From Vineibacter terrae (GTDB taxonomy: Bacteria > Pseudomonadota > Alphaproteobacteria > Reyranellales > Reyranellaceae): 64,000 bases of DNA. The notes beneath the pieces are model-generated. The model ran no database searches. It had not been told where the DNA came from and was given only the letters and a program-made list of their open reading frames with translations. The stretch lies in NCBI RefSeq assembly GCF_008039615.1, contig NZ_VDUZ01000026.1, positions 56,367-120,366 on the forward strand, read 5' to 3'. Position numbers and translations under genes: made by a program. Shown piece by piece: positions 37,977 to 46,825 of the stretch (position 1 is the stretch's first letter; every line of letters starts with the position of its first letter).

Positions 37977-38935
37977 ATGCGCTACAGATTTCTGCTGGCT
38001 GCGGCGGCGATGGCCGGCCTGGTCCTCGGCGGACCGGCCCTGGTGCAGGACAAGAAGAAGCTGGCATTTGTCGTGAATGCGTCCTCCGACTTCTGGAAGC
38101 TCGCCGAAGCCGGCGTGAAGAAGGCGCAAGGCGAGCTGCCCAACTTCAATTGCAGTTCCGCTATCCTGCCCAGGGCACGGCCGCGGCGCAGAACTCGCTG
38201 ATGGACGATCTCGTCACGTCGGGCGTCGCCGCCATCATGATCTCGTCATCCGACCCGAAGAACTCCATCGACGCCTTCAACCGCATCGCCGCCCAGGTGC
38301 CGCTGTTCACCACGGATTCGGACGCGCCCGACTCCAAGCGCATCGCCTATCTCGGCTCGTCCAACACCGATGCCGGCGTCCAGGCCGGCGAGGAGATGGT
38401 CAAGGCCATGGCCGGCAAGCCCGGCAAGTGCATGGGCTTCGTCGGCTTCCTCGGCGCCGACAACGCCAGGGAGCGCATCGCCGGCTTCAAGAAGGCGATC
38501 GCGGGCAAGGGCATCGAGCTGGTGGACGTGCGCGGCGACGACGTCGACTTCACCAAGGCGCGCACCAACGTCGACGACGTCCTGGTGGCCAAGCCCGAGA
38601 TCAACTGCATGGTCGGATTCTATTCCTACAACCCGCCCAAGATCTACGAGGCGCTGCAGGTCGCGGGCAAGCTCGGCAAGATCACCGTGGTGGCGTTCGA
38701 CGAGGATCCGGTCACGCTGGGCGCCGTGAAGCAGGGCGCGTTCGCCGCCACCGTCGTGCAGCAGCCCTTCGAGTGGGGCTATCAGGGCATGAAGCTGATG
38801 GCGAAGTATCTCGAGGGCGACAAATCGGGCGTGCCGAAGGACAAGCTGATCATCGTGCCCACCAAGGTGATCAGCAAGGCCAATGTCGAGGCGTTCGAGG
38901 CCGACCTGAAGGCAAAGCTCGCGAGCGCCCGCTAA
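37977..38935 (+). pseudogene. Sugar ABC transporter binding protein, frameshifted
   Basis: Periplasmic sugar-binding protein of the ribose/xylose type (Peripla_BP_4), about 319 residues if repaired. The signal peptide MRYRFLLAAAAMAGLVLGG and the first ~57 residues (to ELPNFN) are in one frame. The remainder (QFRYPAQGTAAAQNSLMDDL onward, with GKCMGFVGFLGADNARER and TVVAFDEDPVTLGAVKQGAF) is in another. A single missing base at about 38148-38152 (TTCAATTGCAG) explains the shift, and the length becomes a multiple of three if one base is restored. No slippery heptamer is present. It may be a true loss or a sequence error. It is first in an ABC importer set (39371, 40924). Confidence 0.85.
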
Positions 38936-38942
38936 GGCGCGT

Positions 38943-38975
38943 CCGGAAGCGCAGGGCGTCCCCTTGCGCTTCCGG
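38943..38975. terminator. Hairpin after the binding-protein gene
   Basis: CCGGAAGCGCAGGG pairs with CCCTTGCGCTTCCGG around a short loop with one bulge, eight bases after the stop. Such hairpins after binding-protein genes often lower expression of downstream permease genes relative to the receptor. Confidence 0.6.
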
Positions 38976-38992
38976 GCCATCGCAAATGGCTC

Positions 38993-39028
38993 CTGTCATC
39001 CTGAGCGAAGCGAAGGATCCTGCGGTGA
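38993..39028. repeat. Single arm of palindromic repeat, family B
   Basis: CTGTCATCCTGAGCGAAGCG followed by AAGGATCCTGCGGTGAG matches one arm of the complete family-B element at 41933-42051. The other arm is missing. Confidence 0.75.
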
Positions 39029-39071
39029 GTCGTTCCCCGCTCGAGGCAACGAGTGCGTTCCGTTGGAAGAT

Positions 39072-39314
39072 TTCACCACAGAGGCACAGCGCAGCCTCTG
39101 GCCGCAACCAAATGCGGGGAAAGCGCTTCATGGTGAGCACAGGTGAATGCTTCGCATTCACCTGTGCTCACCATGAAGGCTACAAAAATCATCGCGGCTT
39201 GCGAAGATTCTTGAGGGCACAGTGGCACACAGAGAGCAGTCGTTGCGCACGCCCAGCGTGCGCCCCCGCGTTCCTCTGTGTTTTTCTCTGTGTCCTCTGT
39301 GCCTCTGTGGTGAA
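39072..39314. mobile_element. MITE-like element, copy 1
   Basis: A 243-bp element bounded by perfect 18-bp inverted repeats (TTCACCACAGAGGCACAG and its inverse). Inside is a perfect 25-bp-arm palindrome at 39126-39178 (CTTCATGGTGAGCACAGGTG...) and the segment CGAAGATTCTTGAGG. A second copy sharing ends and these internal segments lies at 62094-62360. No protein is encoded, as expected for a non-autonomous element. It separates the sugar-binding-protein gene from its ATPase gene. No clear target-site duplication was identified by eye. Confidence 0.75.
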
Positions 39315-39370
39315 GCCGTTCGCTTCAGCAGCTCCGCCATGGCGATAGCCAATCCCCGACGTCAAATGCC

Positions 39371-40927
39371 ATGACCGCCACCGCTCCCGCGCCGTCGCCG
39401 CGTGCCGTGCAGCCGTTCCTGCGGCTGCGCGGCGTGCGGAAATCCTATCCCGGCGTCGTCGCGCTGGCCGGCCTGGACCTCGAGGTCGGAAGCGGCGAGG
39501 TCATCGGCCTGGTCGGCGAGAACGGCGCCGGCAAGTCGACCTTGATGAACATCCTGGGCGGCGTCATCGCGCCGGACCGCGGCACGATCGAGGTCGACGG
39601 CGCGCCGCGCGCGGCCCTGACGGTCGGCCAGTCGATCGGCGCCGGCATCGCCTTCGTCCACCAGGAGCTCAATCTCTTCGACAATCTCGATGTCGCGGCC
39701 AACGTGTTCATCGGCCGTGAGCCGCGCAGGTACGGGCTGCTCAATCTTGTCGACACCCGGCGGCAGCGGCAGGCGGTGGCGCCGCTGCTCAAGCGGCTGG
39801 GCGCGAATTTCGGCCCCGACGTGCCGGTGCGCCGGCTGTCGCTGGCGCAGCAGCAGATTGTCGAGATCGCCAAGGCGCTGAGCTACGATGCGCGCCTGAT
39901 CATCCTCGACGAGCCGACCTCCAGCCTGCCGCTGCGCGAGACCGAGAAGCTGCTCGAGGTCATCGGCAGCCTGAAGGCGGACGGCATCGCCACCATCTTC
40001 ATCTCGCACCGGCTGCACGAGATCGAACGCGCCTGCGATCGCGTGGTCGTGCTGCGCGACGGCCAGCTCGCCGGCCGCCTCGAGCGCTCTGAGATCACCT
40101 ACCAGAAGCTTGTCCGGTTGATGATCGGCCGCGATCTGAAGGTGGTCTACACCGCCCCCGGCGCGCCGCGCGGCGAGGTCGTGCTGTCGGCGCGCGCCAT
40201 CCGCACTGCCGCCTATCCGCACCATCCGGTGGACCTCGACCTGCACCGCGGCGAGATCCTGGGCCTGGCGGGGCTCGTCGGCTCCGGCCGCAGCGAGCTG
40301 GCCCGGGCGCTCTTCGGCATCGATCCGATCTATGGCGGGTCCGTCGTCCTCGGCGGCGCTCCGCTCGCCATCACCAGCACCCGCAGCGCCACCGGGCGCG
40401 GCATCTTCCTCGTGCCGGAAAACCGCAAGGAGGCCGGCATCCTGCTCGACATGTCGATCGCCCAGAACATCACCCTGCCCAACCTCGAAGCCTACGCGCG
40501 CGGCGGCATCGTCTTGCCGGCCGCCGAGGCCCGGCGCGCCGAGAAGAGCAAGGCCGACCTCGACATCCGCGCGCCCGGCGTGGCGGCGCGCACCGGCGCC
40601 TTGTCGGGCGGCAACCAGCAGAAGGTCGCGCTGGCCAAATGGCTGGCGATGAACCCGCGGGTGATCATTCTCGACGAGCCGACCCGCGGCATCGATGTCG
40701 GGGCGAAGTTCGAGATCTACCGCCTGATGCGCGGCCTGGCGGACGCCGGCGTCGCGGTGCTGATGATCTCGTCCGACATGGAAGAGGTGATCGGCGTTTC
40801 CGACCGCATCGCGGTCATGCACGAGGGACGCATTTCCGGGATGCTGGATCGCGACCGGTTCAGCGAGGAGAATGTGCTCATGCTCGCGGTAGGCTACGGC
40901 ATCGACAACGCGGGAGCAACGGCGTGA
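39371..40927 (+). CDS. Sugar ABC transporter ATP-binding protein (RbsA/XylG type)
   Basis: A 518-residue double ATPase. The N-terminal cassette has GENGAGKST, LSLAQQQIVEIAKAL and LIILDEPTSSL. The C-terminal cassette has a degenerate Walker A (GLVGSGRSELARALFG) plus LSGGNQQKVALAKWL and VIILDEPTRGIDVG. This is the usual arrangement for ribose, xylose and autoinducer-2 importers. The stop overlaps the permease start (GTGA). There is no good ribosome site, and the upstream MITE and hairpins may reduce read-through from the binding-protein gene. Confidence 0.95.
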   Translation: MTATAPAPSPRAVQPFLRLRGVRKSYPGVVALAGLDLEVGSGEVIGLVGENGAGKSTLMNILGGVIAPDRGTIEVDGAPRAALTVGQSIGAGIAFVHQELNLFDNLDVAANVFIGREPRRYGLLNLVDTRRQRQAVAPLLKRLGANFGPDVPVRRLSLAQQQIVEIAKALSYDARLIILDEPTSSLPLRETEKLLEVIGSLKADGIATIFISHRLHEIERACDRVVVLRDGQLAGRLERSEITYQKLVRLMIGRDLKVVYTAPGAPRGEVVLSARAIRTAAYPHHPVDLDLHRGEILGLAGLVGSGRSELARALFGIDPIYGGSVVLGGAPLAITSTRSATGRGIFLVPENRKEAGILLDMSIAQNITLPNLEAYARGGIVLPAAEARRAEKSKADLDIRAPGVAARTGALSGGNQQKVALAKWLAMNPRVIILDEPTRGIDVGAKFEIYRLMRGLADAGVAVLMISSDMEEVIGVSDRIAVMHEGRISGMLDRDRFSEENVLMLAVGYGIDNAGATA

Positions 40928-41910
40928 CCAAGAAAGATCTGGGCCTGCTGATCCTCATCCTCGTCGTCGGCCTGGGCGTCTACCTGGTCAACCCGCTGTT
41001 CCTGTCGCCCAACAATCTCGCCAACACGGCCAACCTCATCGCCCTGTTCGGCCTGTTCTCGATCGCCCAGGGCTTCGTCATCATCACCGGCGGCATCGAC
41101 CTCTCGGTCGGCTCCATGATCGCGCTGCTGGGCGTGCTCTTCGTCGACATGGTGGGCCGGCTGGGCGTGCCCTGGCCGCTCGCGGCGGCGATCGTCATGG
41201 GCATCGGCCTGCTGCTCGGCCTCGCCCACGGGCTGCTGATCGCCAGGCTGCACATCCAGCCCTTCGTGGTGACGCTCTGCGGCCTGCTGATCTACCGCGG
41301 CGCGTCGCGCGGCTACACGGCGGACGCCACGGCCGGCTTTCCGTTCGGCACCACCTATCCCGGCCTCGATTTCTTCGTGGCGCGGCCCTGGGGCATCCCG
41401 ACATCGGTGTTCGTGCTGGCGGTGGTGGCCGTGATCGCCTGGATCGTGCTCCACCGCTCGGTGTTCGGCCGCTACCTCTTCGCCGTCGGCAAGAACGAGG
41501 AGGCCGCCAGGTTCTCGGGCATCCGCACCGGCGCGGTGATCATCGCGGCCTACACGATCTGCGCCGGGCTGACGGCCATCGCCGCCATATTCTTCGCCAT
41601 GTACACGCGCTCGGTGTCGCCCTCCTCGCACGCGAATTTCTACGAGCTCTATGCCATCGCGGCCGCGGTCCTGGGCGGCTTCTCGCTGCGCGGCGGCGAG
41701 GGCTCGATCGTCGGCGTCATCCTCGGCACGATCCTGCTGCAGGTGCTGCAGAACCTCGTCAACCTGCTGGGCATCCCCTCGTCGCTCAATTTCGCCGTGA
41801 TGGGCACGGTGATCCTGGTCGGCGTGCTGGTCGACCAGCAATGGGGCTCCTTCCGCGAGCGCCGGCGCATCCGCGAGGCGGCGCGCACGGCGAACGGCGT
41901 CGCGGATTAG
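40924..41910 (+). CDS. Sugar ABC transporter permease (RbsC type)
   Basis: A 328-residue permease with about eight to ten membrane segments and the family motif FVIITGGIDLSVGSMIALLG, plus AAAVLGGFSLRGGEGSIVGV. The GTG start overlaps the ATPase stop by three bases, indicating coupling. It completes a CUT2-type importer with 37977 and 39371. No sugar kinase or isomerase is near, so the sugar is unknown. Confidence 0.94.
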   Translation: MTKKDLGLLILILVVGLGVYLVNPLFLSPNNLANTANLIALFGLFSIAQGFVIITGGIDLSVGSMIALLGVLFVDMVGRLGVPWPLAAAIVMGIGLLLGLAHGLLIARLHIQPFVVTLCGLLIYRGASRGYTADATAGFPFGTTYPGLDFFVARPWGIPTSVFVLAVVAVIAWIVLHRSVFGRYLFAVGKNEEAARFSGIRTGAVIIAAYTICAGLTAIAAIFFAMYTRSVSPSSHANFYELYAIAAAVLGGFSLRGGEGSIVGVILGTILLQVLQNLVNLLGIPSSLNFAVMGTVILVGVLVDQQWGSFRERRRIREAARTANGVAD

Positions 41911-41932
41911 ACCAGCTGCATCCGCTGTCGTC

Positions 41933-42051
41933 CTGAGCGAAGCGAAGGACCTTGCGGTGGGTGGTCCAAAGAGCGTAGGTGCTGGCGATCACCAGCGCCT
42001 ATCGTGTTTGATGCACCACCGCAGGGTCCTTCGCTTCGCTCAGGACGACAG
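41933..42051. repeat. Complete palindromic repeat, family B
   Basis: A 119-bp element with arms CTGTCGTCCTGAGCGAAGCG... and ...CGCTTCGCTCAGGACGACAG. A central region contains GCTGGCGATCACCAGC. It lies between the convergent permease and SDR genes and can serve as a terminator. Fragments occur at 38993, about 45331 and 62400. Confidence 0.88.
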
Positions 42052-42102
42052 GAGGGGCCGATCGCTGCGCTCAGGGCGACAGGCCGCTGCAGGAAGCTTG
42101 CG

Positions 42103-42891
42103 CTACCGCGGCCACTGCCGCAGCGCCACGAGCCCGCCGTCGATCGGCAGCAGGATGCCGGTCACCCAGCGCGACTCGTCCGAGGCGAGATAGACCGCGC
42201 CGTGGGCGACGTCCCAGGCCGTGCCCTCGGTCTTCATCGGCACCATGTTCTTGCGCCGCTCGCGCGCTTCCTCGCCCATATGCGCCACCATCGGCGTGTA
42301 CACCGATCCCACGATGATGCAGTTGGCGCGGATGTTCTGGGTCGCGTGGTCGGCGGCCACCGATAGGGTGAAGCCGTGCAGCCCGGCCTTGGCCGTGGCG
42401 TAGGCCACCGTGCCGGCGCTGCCCATCAGGCCGAGCACACCGGCGATCGACGACACCATGATGATCGAGCCGCCGCCGCCCGCCTTCATCCGGGGCAGGC
42501 AGTAGCGCGTGCACAGCATGGTGGTGGTGAGGTTGGCCTCCAGCACCTTGTGCCAGTCCTCCAGCGTGACCGTCTCGGGCGTTCCCACGGCGCCGATGCC
42601 GACATTGTTGTGCAGCACGTCGAGGCGGCCGTAGGTGTCGACGGCGAACGCGGCCATCGCCTCGGCGACCTCCGGCCTGGCGACATCGCCCGCGAACACC
42701 GCGGCCTCACCGCCTTCGTCCCGGATCTGCCGCGCCAGCTTCTCGGCGCGCTCGGCGCTGCGGTTCACCAGCACCACCTTGGCGCCTTCGCGCGCGAACA
42801 GGATCGCTGTCGCCATGCCGTTGCCGACGCCCTCGCCCCGCGGCGCCGCCCCCGTCACCACCGCCACCTTGCCCTCGAGACGTCCTGCCAT
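42103..42891 (-). CDS. SDR-family oxidoreductase
   Basis: A 262-residue classical SDR: VAVVTGAAPRGEGVGNGMAT (cofactor-binding Gly pattern with an insertion), NNVG, catalytic Ser in IIMVSSIAG and YATAK supplying Tyr and Lys, ending with GILLPIDGGLVALRQWPR. Probably NAD-dependent, since VNRSAE follows strand 2. GAGAGGGAC precedes ATG 42891. A single minus-strand gene facing the sugar transporter. Substrate unknown. Confidence 0.92.
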   Translation of the reverse strand: MAGRLEGKVAVVTGAAPRGEGVGNGMATAILFAREGAKVVLVNRSAERAEKLARQIRDEGGEAAVFAGDVARPEVAEAMAAFAVDTYGRLDVLHNNVGIGAVGTPETVTLEDWHKVLEANLTTTMLCTRYCLPRMKAGGGGSIIMVSSIAGVLGLMGSAGTVAYATAKAGLHGFTLSVAADHATQNIRANCIIVGSVYTPMVAHMGEEARERRKNMVPMKTEGTAWDVAHGAVYLASDESRWVTGILLPIDGGLVALRQWPR

Positions 42892-42993
42892 GTCCCTCTC
42901 CTCGATCGGTCGTCCATCGTGCTCGCGCACCTTCCCGGATGATTGTGCCCGAAAATCGGGACCGTCTCGCGAGCGCGGCGCGGGAACTTCCGC

Positions 42994-44204
42994 TCAGCGG
43001 CAGACCCAGTGCTCGGCCGGCCGCTCGAGGAACGCGCCGAGCGCAATGCCGTCACCACCAACGAGGAGGCTTCGTTGCGGCTTGAACGCGGCCGCGAAGG
43101 GAGCCATGCCGCGATGCATCTGGGGCGCGCGCCCACTCTTGACCTCGATCGCGGTCAGGCGGCGCCCCGCCGTCATGACGAAATCGACTTCCTGGTTCCG
43201 CTCGCGCCAATAGTGGACCGTGCCCAAGCCGCAAGCGGCCGCATTGGCCAGATGTGCGCCTACGGCCGACTCGACGAGGTGCCCCCAGAACTCGCGATCC
43301 GCACGTGCTTCCGTCGGCGTCAGGCCCGAGATCGCCGTGATCAGGGCCGTGTTGAGGACCTGGAGCTTGGGGCTCGACGCGCGCGTGCGCGCGGCGTCGC
43401 CTGCATACTTGTGCAGGCTGCGCACCATGCCGGCGCCGGCCAGCAGGTCGAGGTAGTGGGCCAGCGTGGTGGTGTTGCCGGCATCTTGCAGCTGTCCCAG
43501 CATCTTGGTGTAGGACAGCACCTGCCCAGAATAACGGCATGCGAGCTCGAAGAGGCGCCGCAGCAGCGCCGGCTTGTCCACGCGCGACAGCAGCAGCACA
43601 TCACGCGAGATCGAGGTTTCGATCAGGCTTTCGGTGATGTAGCGGGACCAGCGCTGAGGATCGCCGATCAGCGGCGCGGCACCCGGATATCCCCGAAGAA
43701 CAGGTACTCGTCCAGCGACCAGCCGAAGGCATCGCGCATCTCGGCAAACGACCAATGCGGCACATGCAGCACTTCGAAGCGTCCGGCCAGGCTCTCCGTC
43801 AGCCCGCGCGCGACGAGCAGCGGCGCCGAGCCCAGCACCACCACCTTGAGCCGCCGCCGCATGCGGCTATCCTCGTCCCATAGTCGCTTCACCGACTCGG
43901 ACCAGCCCGGGATCTTTTGGATCTCGTCGAGCACCAGCACGGCCTCTGCTTCGCTGCCATTGCCCATTGCCAGGCGTGCGGTCTCCCATTGCTGGGCGAT
44001 CCACATGCTGCCGCGCAAGGTCGGTTCGTCGGCGCTGGCGTAATGAGCCGGCTGCCGTAGATTTTCGATGACCTGCTGGACCAGGGTGGTCTTGCCCACT
44101 TGCCGCGCACCCGCCACGACCTGAATGAACCGTCGCGGCTCCACCAGCCGCCGGGCGAGCTCGGCGACCTGCGAACGCTGAAAGGTGTTTGACGATTTAC
44201 TCAT
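42994..44204 (-). pseudogene. DUF4143-type P-loop ATPase, frameshifted
   Basis: Repaired length 403 residues, normal for the AAA_14/DUF4143 family. The N-terminal half (178 residues) has Walker A GARQVGKTT and Walker B VLVLDEIQKIPGW. The C-terminal half has SLIETSISRDVLLLSRVDKP and the DUF4143 nuclease-like end WRERNQEVDFVMTAGRRLTA followed by IEVKSG. The two halves are in different frames: at 43691-43694 a run of four C (G on the coding strand) should be five to give FFGGYPGA. Indels in such runs are common both in nature and in sequencing. The family is linked to toxin-like or mobile accessory loci. The ATG at 44204 lies next to a palindrome. Confidence 0.85.
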
Positions 44205-44207
44205 TAC

Positions 44208-44227
44208 ATTGAGTATTTTTACTCAAT
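44208..44227. promoter_or_regulatory. AT-rich palindrome at the start of the DUF4143 ATPase gene
   Basis: ATTGAGTA-tttt-TACTCAAT is a perfect 8-bp dyad three bases upstream of the ATG, in an AT-rich pocket. The half-site TGAGTA is repeated at the start codon (ATGAGTAAA). It looks like an autoregulatory operator of the gene product or a linked regulator. Confidence 0.5.
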
Positions 44228-44524
44228 ACCCTGCGTAGGCACAATCGGCGTCGCATCGGCTCTTGAAAGATATGCTCCCGCTCCGGCGCTGCAGGTTGTC
44301 CGCTCGATGCCCCGGCGGTTGTTCGGTCTGGCAATATCTCCCCCGGCGCAAAGTTATCCACAGGCCTTACTGCACAGCCCCTGAACCCGCTTGACGGTGA
44401 GTATCCACTCACATATAGAAGCGATCACTCACTTTTCAGAGTGAGACGTTGGCGCCGGCGATGCCGGACCGGGCACAGGCCCGACCCGCCGCTGGCGACA
44501 CGGTTCTCAGACGGGGACCTGACC
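44228..44524. other. Intergenic region with repeated ACTCAC/GTGAG words
   Basis: The region between the ATPase and DUF4157 genes (320 bases in all) is AT-richer than average. Around 44396-44446 it contains GTGAGTATCCACTCAC and ATCACTCACTTTTCAGAGTG, small inverted repeats resembling the TGAGTA half-sites at 44208. No gene is evident. Confidence 0.4.
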
Positions 44525-45097
44525 ATGAGCACCGCCGAGATCCTTATCCCGCGTGACCTGCTGAAGATCTGGCTGGCGTTCGGCAATGAAATGGCTTTGA
44601 CGCCGTCGCTGCGCCGCTTCATGGAGGCGCGCTTCGGCACCGACCTCAGCGACGTGCGCGTGCACACCGGCGCCGTCGCCTCCCACCTGTGCGACACGCT
44701 CAAGGCGCGCGCGCTGACGCTGGGCAACGACATCCTGTTCGCCGACGGCGAATACGAGCCCTACTCCGCCGAGGGGCGGTGGCTGGTGGCGCACGAGCTG
44801 GTGCACGTCCTGCAGCAGCGGGCGGCCGACAGCCCCGTGCTCAGCTGGCGCGCCTCCTGGTCGTCCGGGTCGTCCGAGACGGTGGCCCTGGGCGACGACG
44901 AGGATACCTGCGAGGCCGAGGCCGATCGCCTGGCGGCCGAAGTGATTGATGGCGGCCTGAGGTCGGCGGTCACGCCCGACCGCAGCGGCGCCATCCGGGG
45001 CGCACGGCGCGTGCAGCAGGCCGCTGCCGCCCAGCAGCCGGCCGCGCCGGCGCCCCGTCACTACCCGCGGCCGCGCCTGGTCTCGTCGGCCGGTTGA
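44525..45097 (+). CDS. DUF4157-domain protein (orphan)
   Basis: A 190-residue protein with a DUF4157 domain: RRFMEARFGTDLSDVRVHTG, then ALTLGNDILFADGEYEPYSA, then the zinc-metalloprotease-like motif HELVHVLQQ (H90, E91, H94). DUF4157 is best known from extracellular contractile injection system (eCIS) loci and large toxins. No eCIS tail, sheath or baseplate genes are in this window. The C-terminal ~60 residues are Ala/Pro/Arg-rich and probably disordered. GGGGA lies upstream of the ATG. It may be a peptidase or a delivery-associated domain. Confidence 0.85.
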   Translation: MSTAEILIPRDLLKIWLAFGNEMALTPSLRRFMEARFGTDLSDVRVHTGAVASHLCDTLKARALTLGNDILFADGEYEPYSAEGRWLVAHELVHVLQQRAADSPVLSWRASWSSGSSETVALGDDEDTCEAEADRLAAEVIDGGLRSAVTPDRSGAIRGARRVQQAAAAQQPAAPAPRHYPRPRLVSSAG

Positions 45098-45526
45098 TCG
45101 CAGCTACCGCCCACCGCCTTGTCGAGGCGGCGAGCGGGATCTCCGATCCGTCAACGGTGCCGGCGAATTGCAGATTCCCGGCTCGGGCCGCCGGTGCCCG
45201 AATGATGGAGGCCAGGCCGCCCGCTCGCTCAGCACCTTTTCTGCTGCTCGACGCGCTTGCCCATCCATCCCGCAAGCTCATTGCCCGGACCGCCGGCTTC
45301 TCGCCCCGGAGGGTCGGGCGATCGCATCTGTCACTCCCGAGCGAAGCGAAGGATCTCTTGAACCGTCGATACGCACGGGCCGAGAGCCCGGATTTTGCGT
45401 CATTGATGGTTCCGTGCGAACCAGTGGTTCAATGAATCGCTCGCGTCGCCCAAGACCGTTGCCAACGCCATATGCGATCGTCCTGCCCGGTCGCGACTCA
45501 CCCTGTGGTGATGGTCGGTACCAGCA
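45098..45526. other. Gene-free region with repeat fragments
   Basis: 429 bases with no credible gene. Open frames here run through repeats and lack coding character. A family-B arm fragment (CCCGAGCGAAGCGAAGGATC, about 45335) and the word CATATGCGATCG (about 45468), shared with the elements at 46826 and 48499, are present. Confidence 0.55.
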
Positions 45527-46252
45527 TCAATTCCCTTCCTTTCGCGCGCTACGTCGTCGGGACGGCCGTTGATCGCCGCCGGGAGAAGACTTTTGCGCAG
45601 TGGCCTCAACGCCGTTCAGAATGAGCGAGATGCCGAAGGCAAAGCTCGCGTCGAAGTCCCAGGTCGGCGGCATCTCGATGCGCTCGACGGCGCCATAGCC
45701 CCGGCCGGCGATGCGTTCGGTCCGAATCTTTTCGGACGGCTCGAGCGCGGGAACAGGGCGAGCCTGATATGCCGCCTGGCTCAGCGTGTACCCGATGAGG
45801 AGGAAGAAGGTTCTGACGCTGTCGAGCTCGTTCATTCCTTGCGATTGCAGTGCTCGCAGCGTCACCTCCATCGGACCGAACGCCGTTCCGGGCGCCGCAC
45901 CATCCTGCTCGAGCAGGCCAGGCAAGCCCGGATGTCGAAGGCACAAATTCCGAACGACGCCGAAGCAGTGGTGAATCTGCTCTCGCCAATCCGCATGCTG
46001 GCCGTCGAATTGCGCGCCGCTGATGATGTGCTCGGCAACGGCGGCGAGAAGATCGCGCTTGCTGCTGAAGTGATTGTAGAGCGCCATCGGGGTCACACCG
46101 ACCGCGTCTGCGAGGGCCCGTATCGTCAGGGCGTCCGCGCCCTCATCGTCGACAAGCTCGATGGCGGCCGCAATGAGCTTGTCGCGCGAAAGAACTCCCC
46201 GCTTCATGCCGGAACGAGGTCTTCGCTTCCCGGTTGCCGTCTGCTTCGCCAT
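45527..46252 (-). CDS. TetR-family transcriptional regulator
   Basis: A 241-residue repressor with the TetR helix-turn-helix LIAAAIELVDDEGADALTIR, then ALADAVGVTPMALYNHFSSK at the N-terminus, preceded by a basic tail. The ligand domain is longer than usual, and the C-terminus is Arg-rich. It starts seven bases after the stop of the DUF1772 gene, so the pair forms an operon, likely autoregulated through the dyad at 46762. The ligand is unknown. Confidence 0.9.
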   Translation of the reverse strand: MAKQTATGKRRPRSGMKRGVLSRDKLIAAAIELVDDEGADALTIRALADAVGVTPMALYNHFSSKRDLLAAVAEHIISGAQFDGQHADWREQIHHCFGVVRNLCLRHPGLPGLLEQDGAAPGTAFGPMEVTLRALQSQGMNELDSVRTFFLLIGYTLSQAAYQARPVPALEPSEKIRTERIAGRGYGAVERIEMPPTWDFDASFAFGISLILNGVEATAQKSSPGGDQRPSRRRSARKEGN

Positions 46253-46258
46253 GGCTCT

Positions 46259-46744
46259 CTAACGGGCCACCGCCATCGTCATCGATAGAAAGCCAAGTGT
46301 CGCGAAGCCGGCGCGCGCGACATGGGACCACTCCCAAACGTTGCGCATGTGACGCCAGTCCGCGTCGGGAGCGGAAAGGAGCCCGAAGAAGAACTGGCTC
46401 GCGCCGCCGAGCTGGGTATCCTTTAGCCATGCGCTGTTCACGGGATGCGTGACAAGCCAGTATGTCGCGTGACCGACAATCAACAGAGAAAGCGCCGCGG
46501 CGGTCCACCAGAACCGGTCGGTATTCGTCGATGTCAGAAAGAGCAGCACGGCGAGAACGAGCATGCCGCCGAACTCCCCGACGAGCCCGCCAACCGTGAA
46601 GCCGGGATAGTAGATCGCCTGGACGGACCGGTAGGTCGGCTCATCGAGCCGCAGCTTTCCCGGGAACTCCAGCGCATGGGCCAGCGACAGGCCCATTGTC
46701 ACGGCCACCAGCAGCAGAGCCAACACGGAGAGCGCCAGGAACAT
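46259..46744 (-). CDS. DUF1772-like membrane protein
   Basis: A 161-residue protein with four hydrophobic segments (from FLALSVLALLLVAVTMGLSL to FATLGFLSMTMAVAR). SLAHALEFPGKLRLDEPTYR is typical of DUF1772-type proteins. Function unknown, and these proteins often sit beside TetR regulators. The start at 46744 is preferred because the longer alternative (46774) begins inside the probable operator/promoter. The ribosome site is weak. Confidence 0.75.
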   Translation of the reverse strand: MFLALSVLALLLVAVTMGLSLAHALEFPGKLRLDEPTYRSVQAIYYPGFTVGGLVGEFGGMLVLAVLLFLTSTNTDRFWWTAAALSLLIVGHATYWLVTHPVNSAWLKDTQLGGASQFFFGLLSAPDADWRHMRNVWEWSHVARAGFATLGFLSMTMAVAR

Positions 46745-46761
46745 GCCGGAGCTTTCGTTTT

Positions 46762-46789
46762 GTGTACGTCTCATATATACAGCGTACAC
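46762..46789. promoter_or_regulatory. Candidate TetR operator overlapping a -10 box
   Basis: GTGTACG-N14-CGTACAC is a perfect 7-bp-arm dyad flanked by further symmetry (TTTGTGTACG / CGTACACCAAA). TATATA at its centre could be the -10 of the minus-strand promoter for the DUF1772-tetR operon. This is a typical autorepressor layout. Confidence 0.6.
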
Positions 46790-46825
46790 CAAACGAGGTG
46801 ATTTGCAAGGATGCCCAAGGGTGCA

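Noticed and set aside
38131..38160. Programmed frameshifting in the sugar-binding protein gene
   Set aside because: No slippery heptamer, stimulatory Shine-Dalgarno or pseudoknot is apparent. A simple one-base loss explains the data.
45094..45435. A 113-residue frame after the DUF4157 gene
   Set aside because: It runs through a family-B repeat fragment, has no ribosome site and no coding signature.
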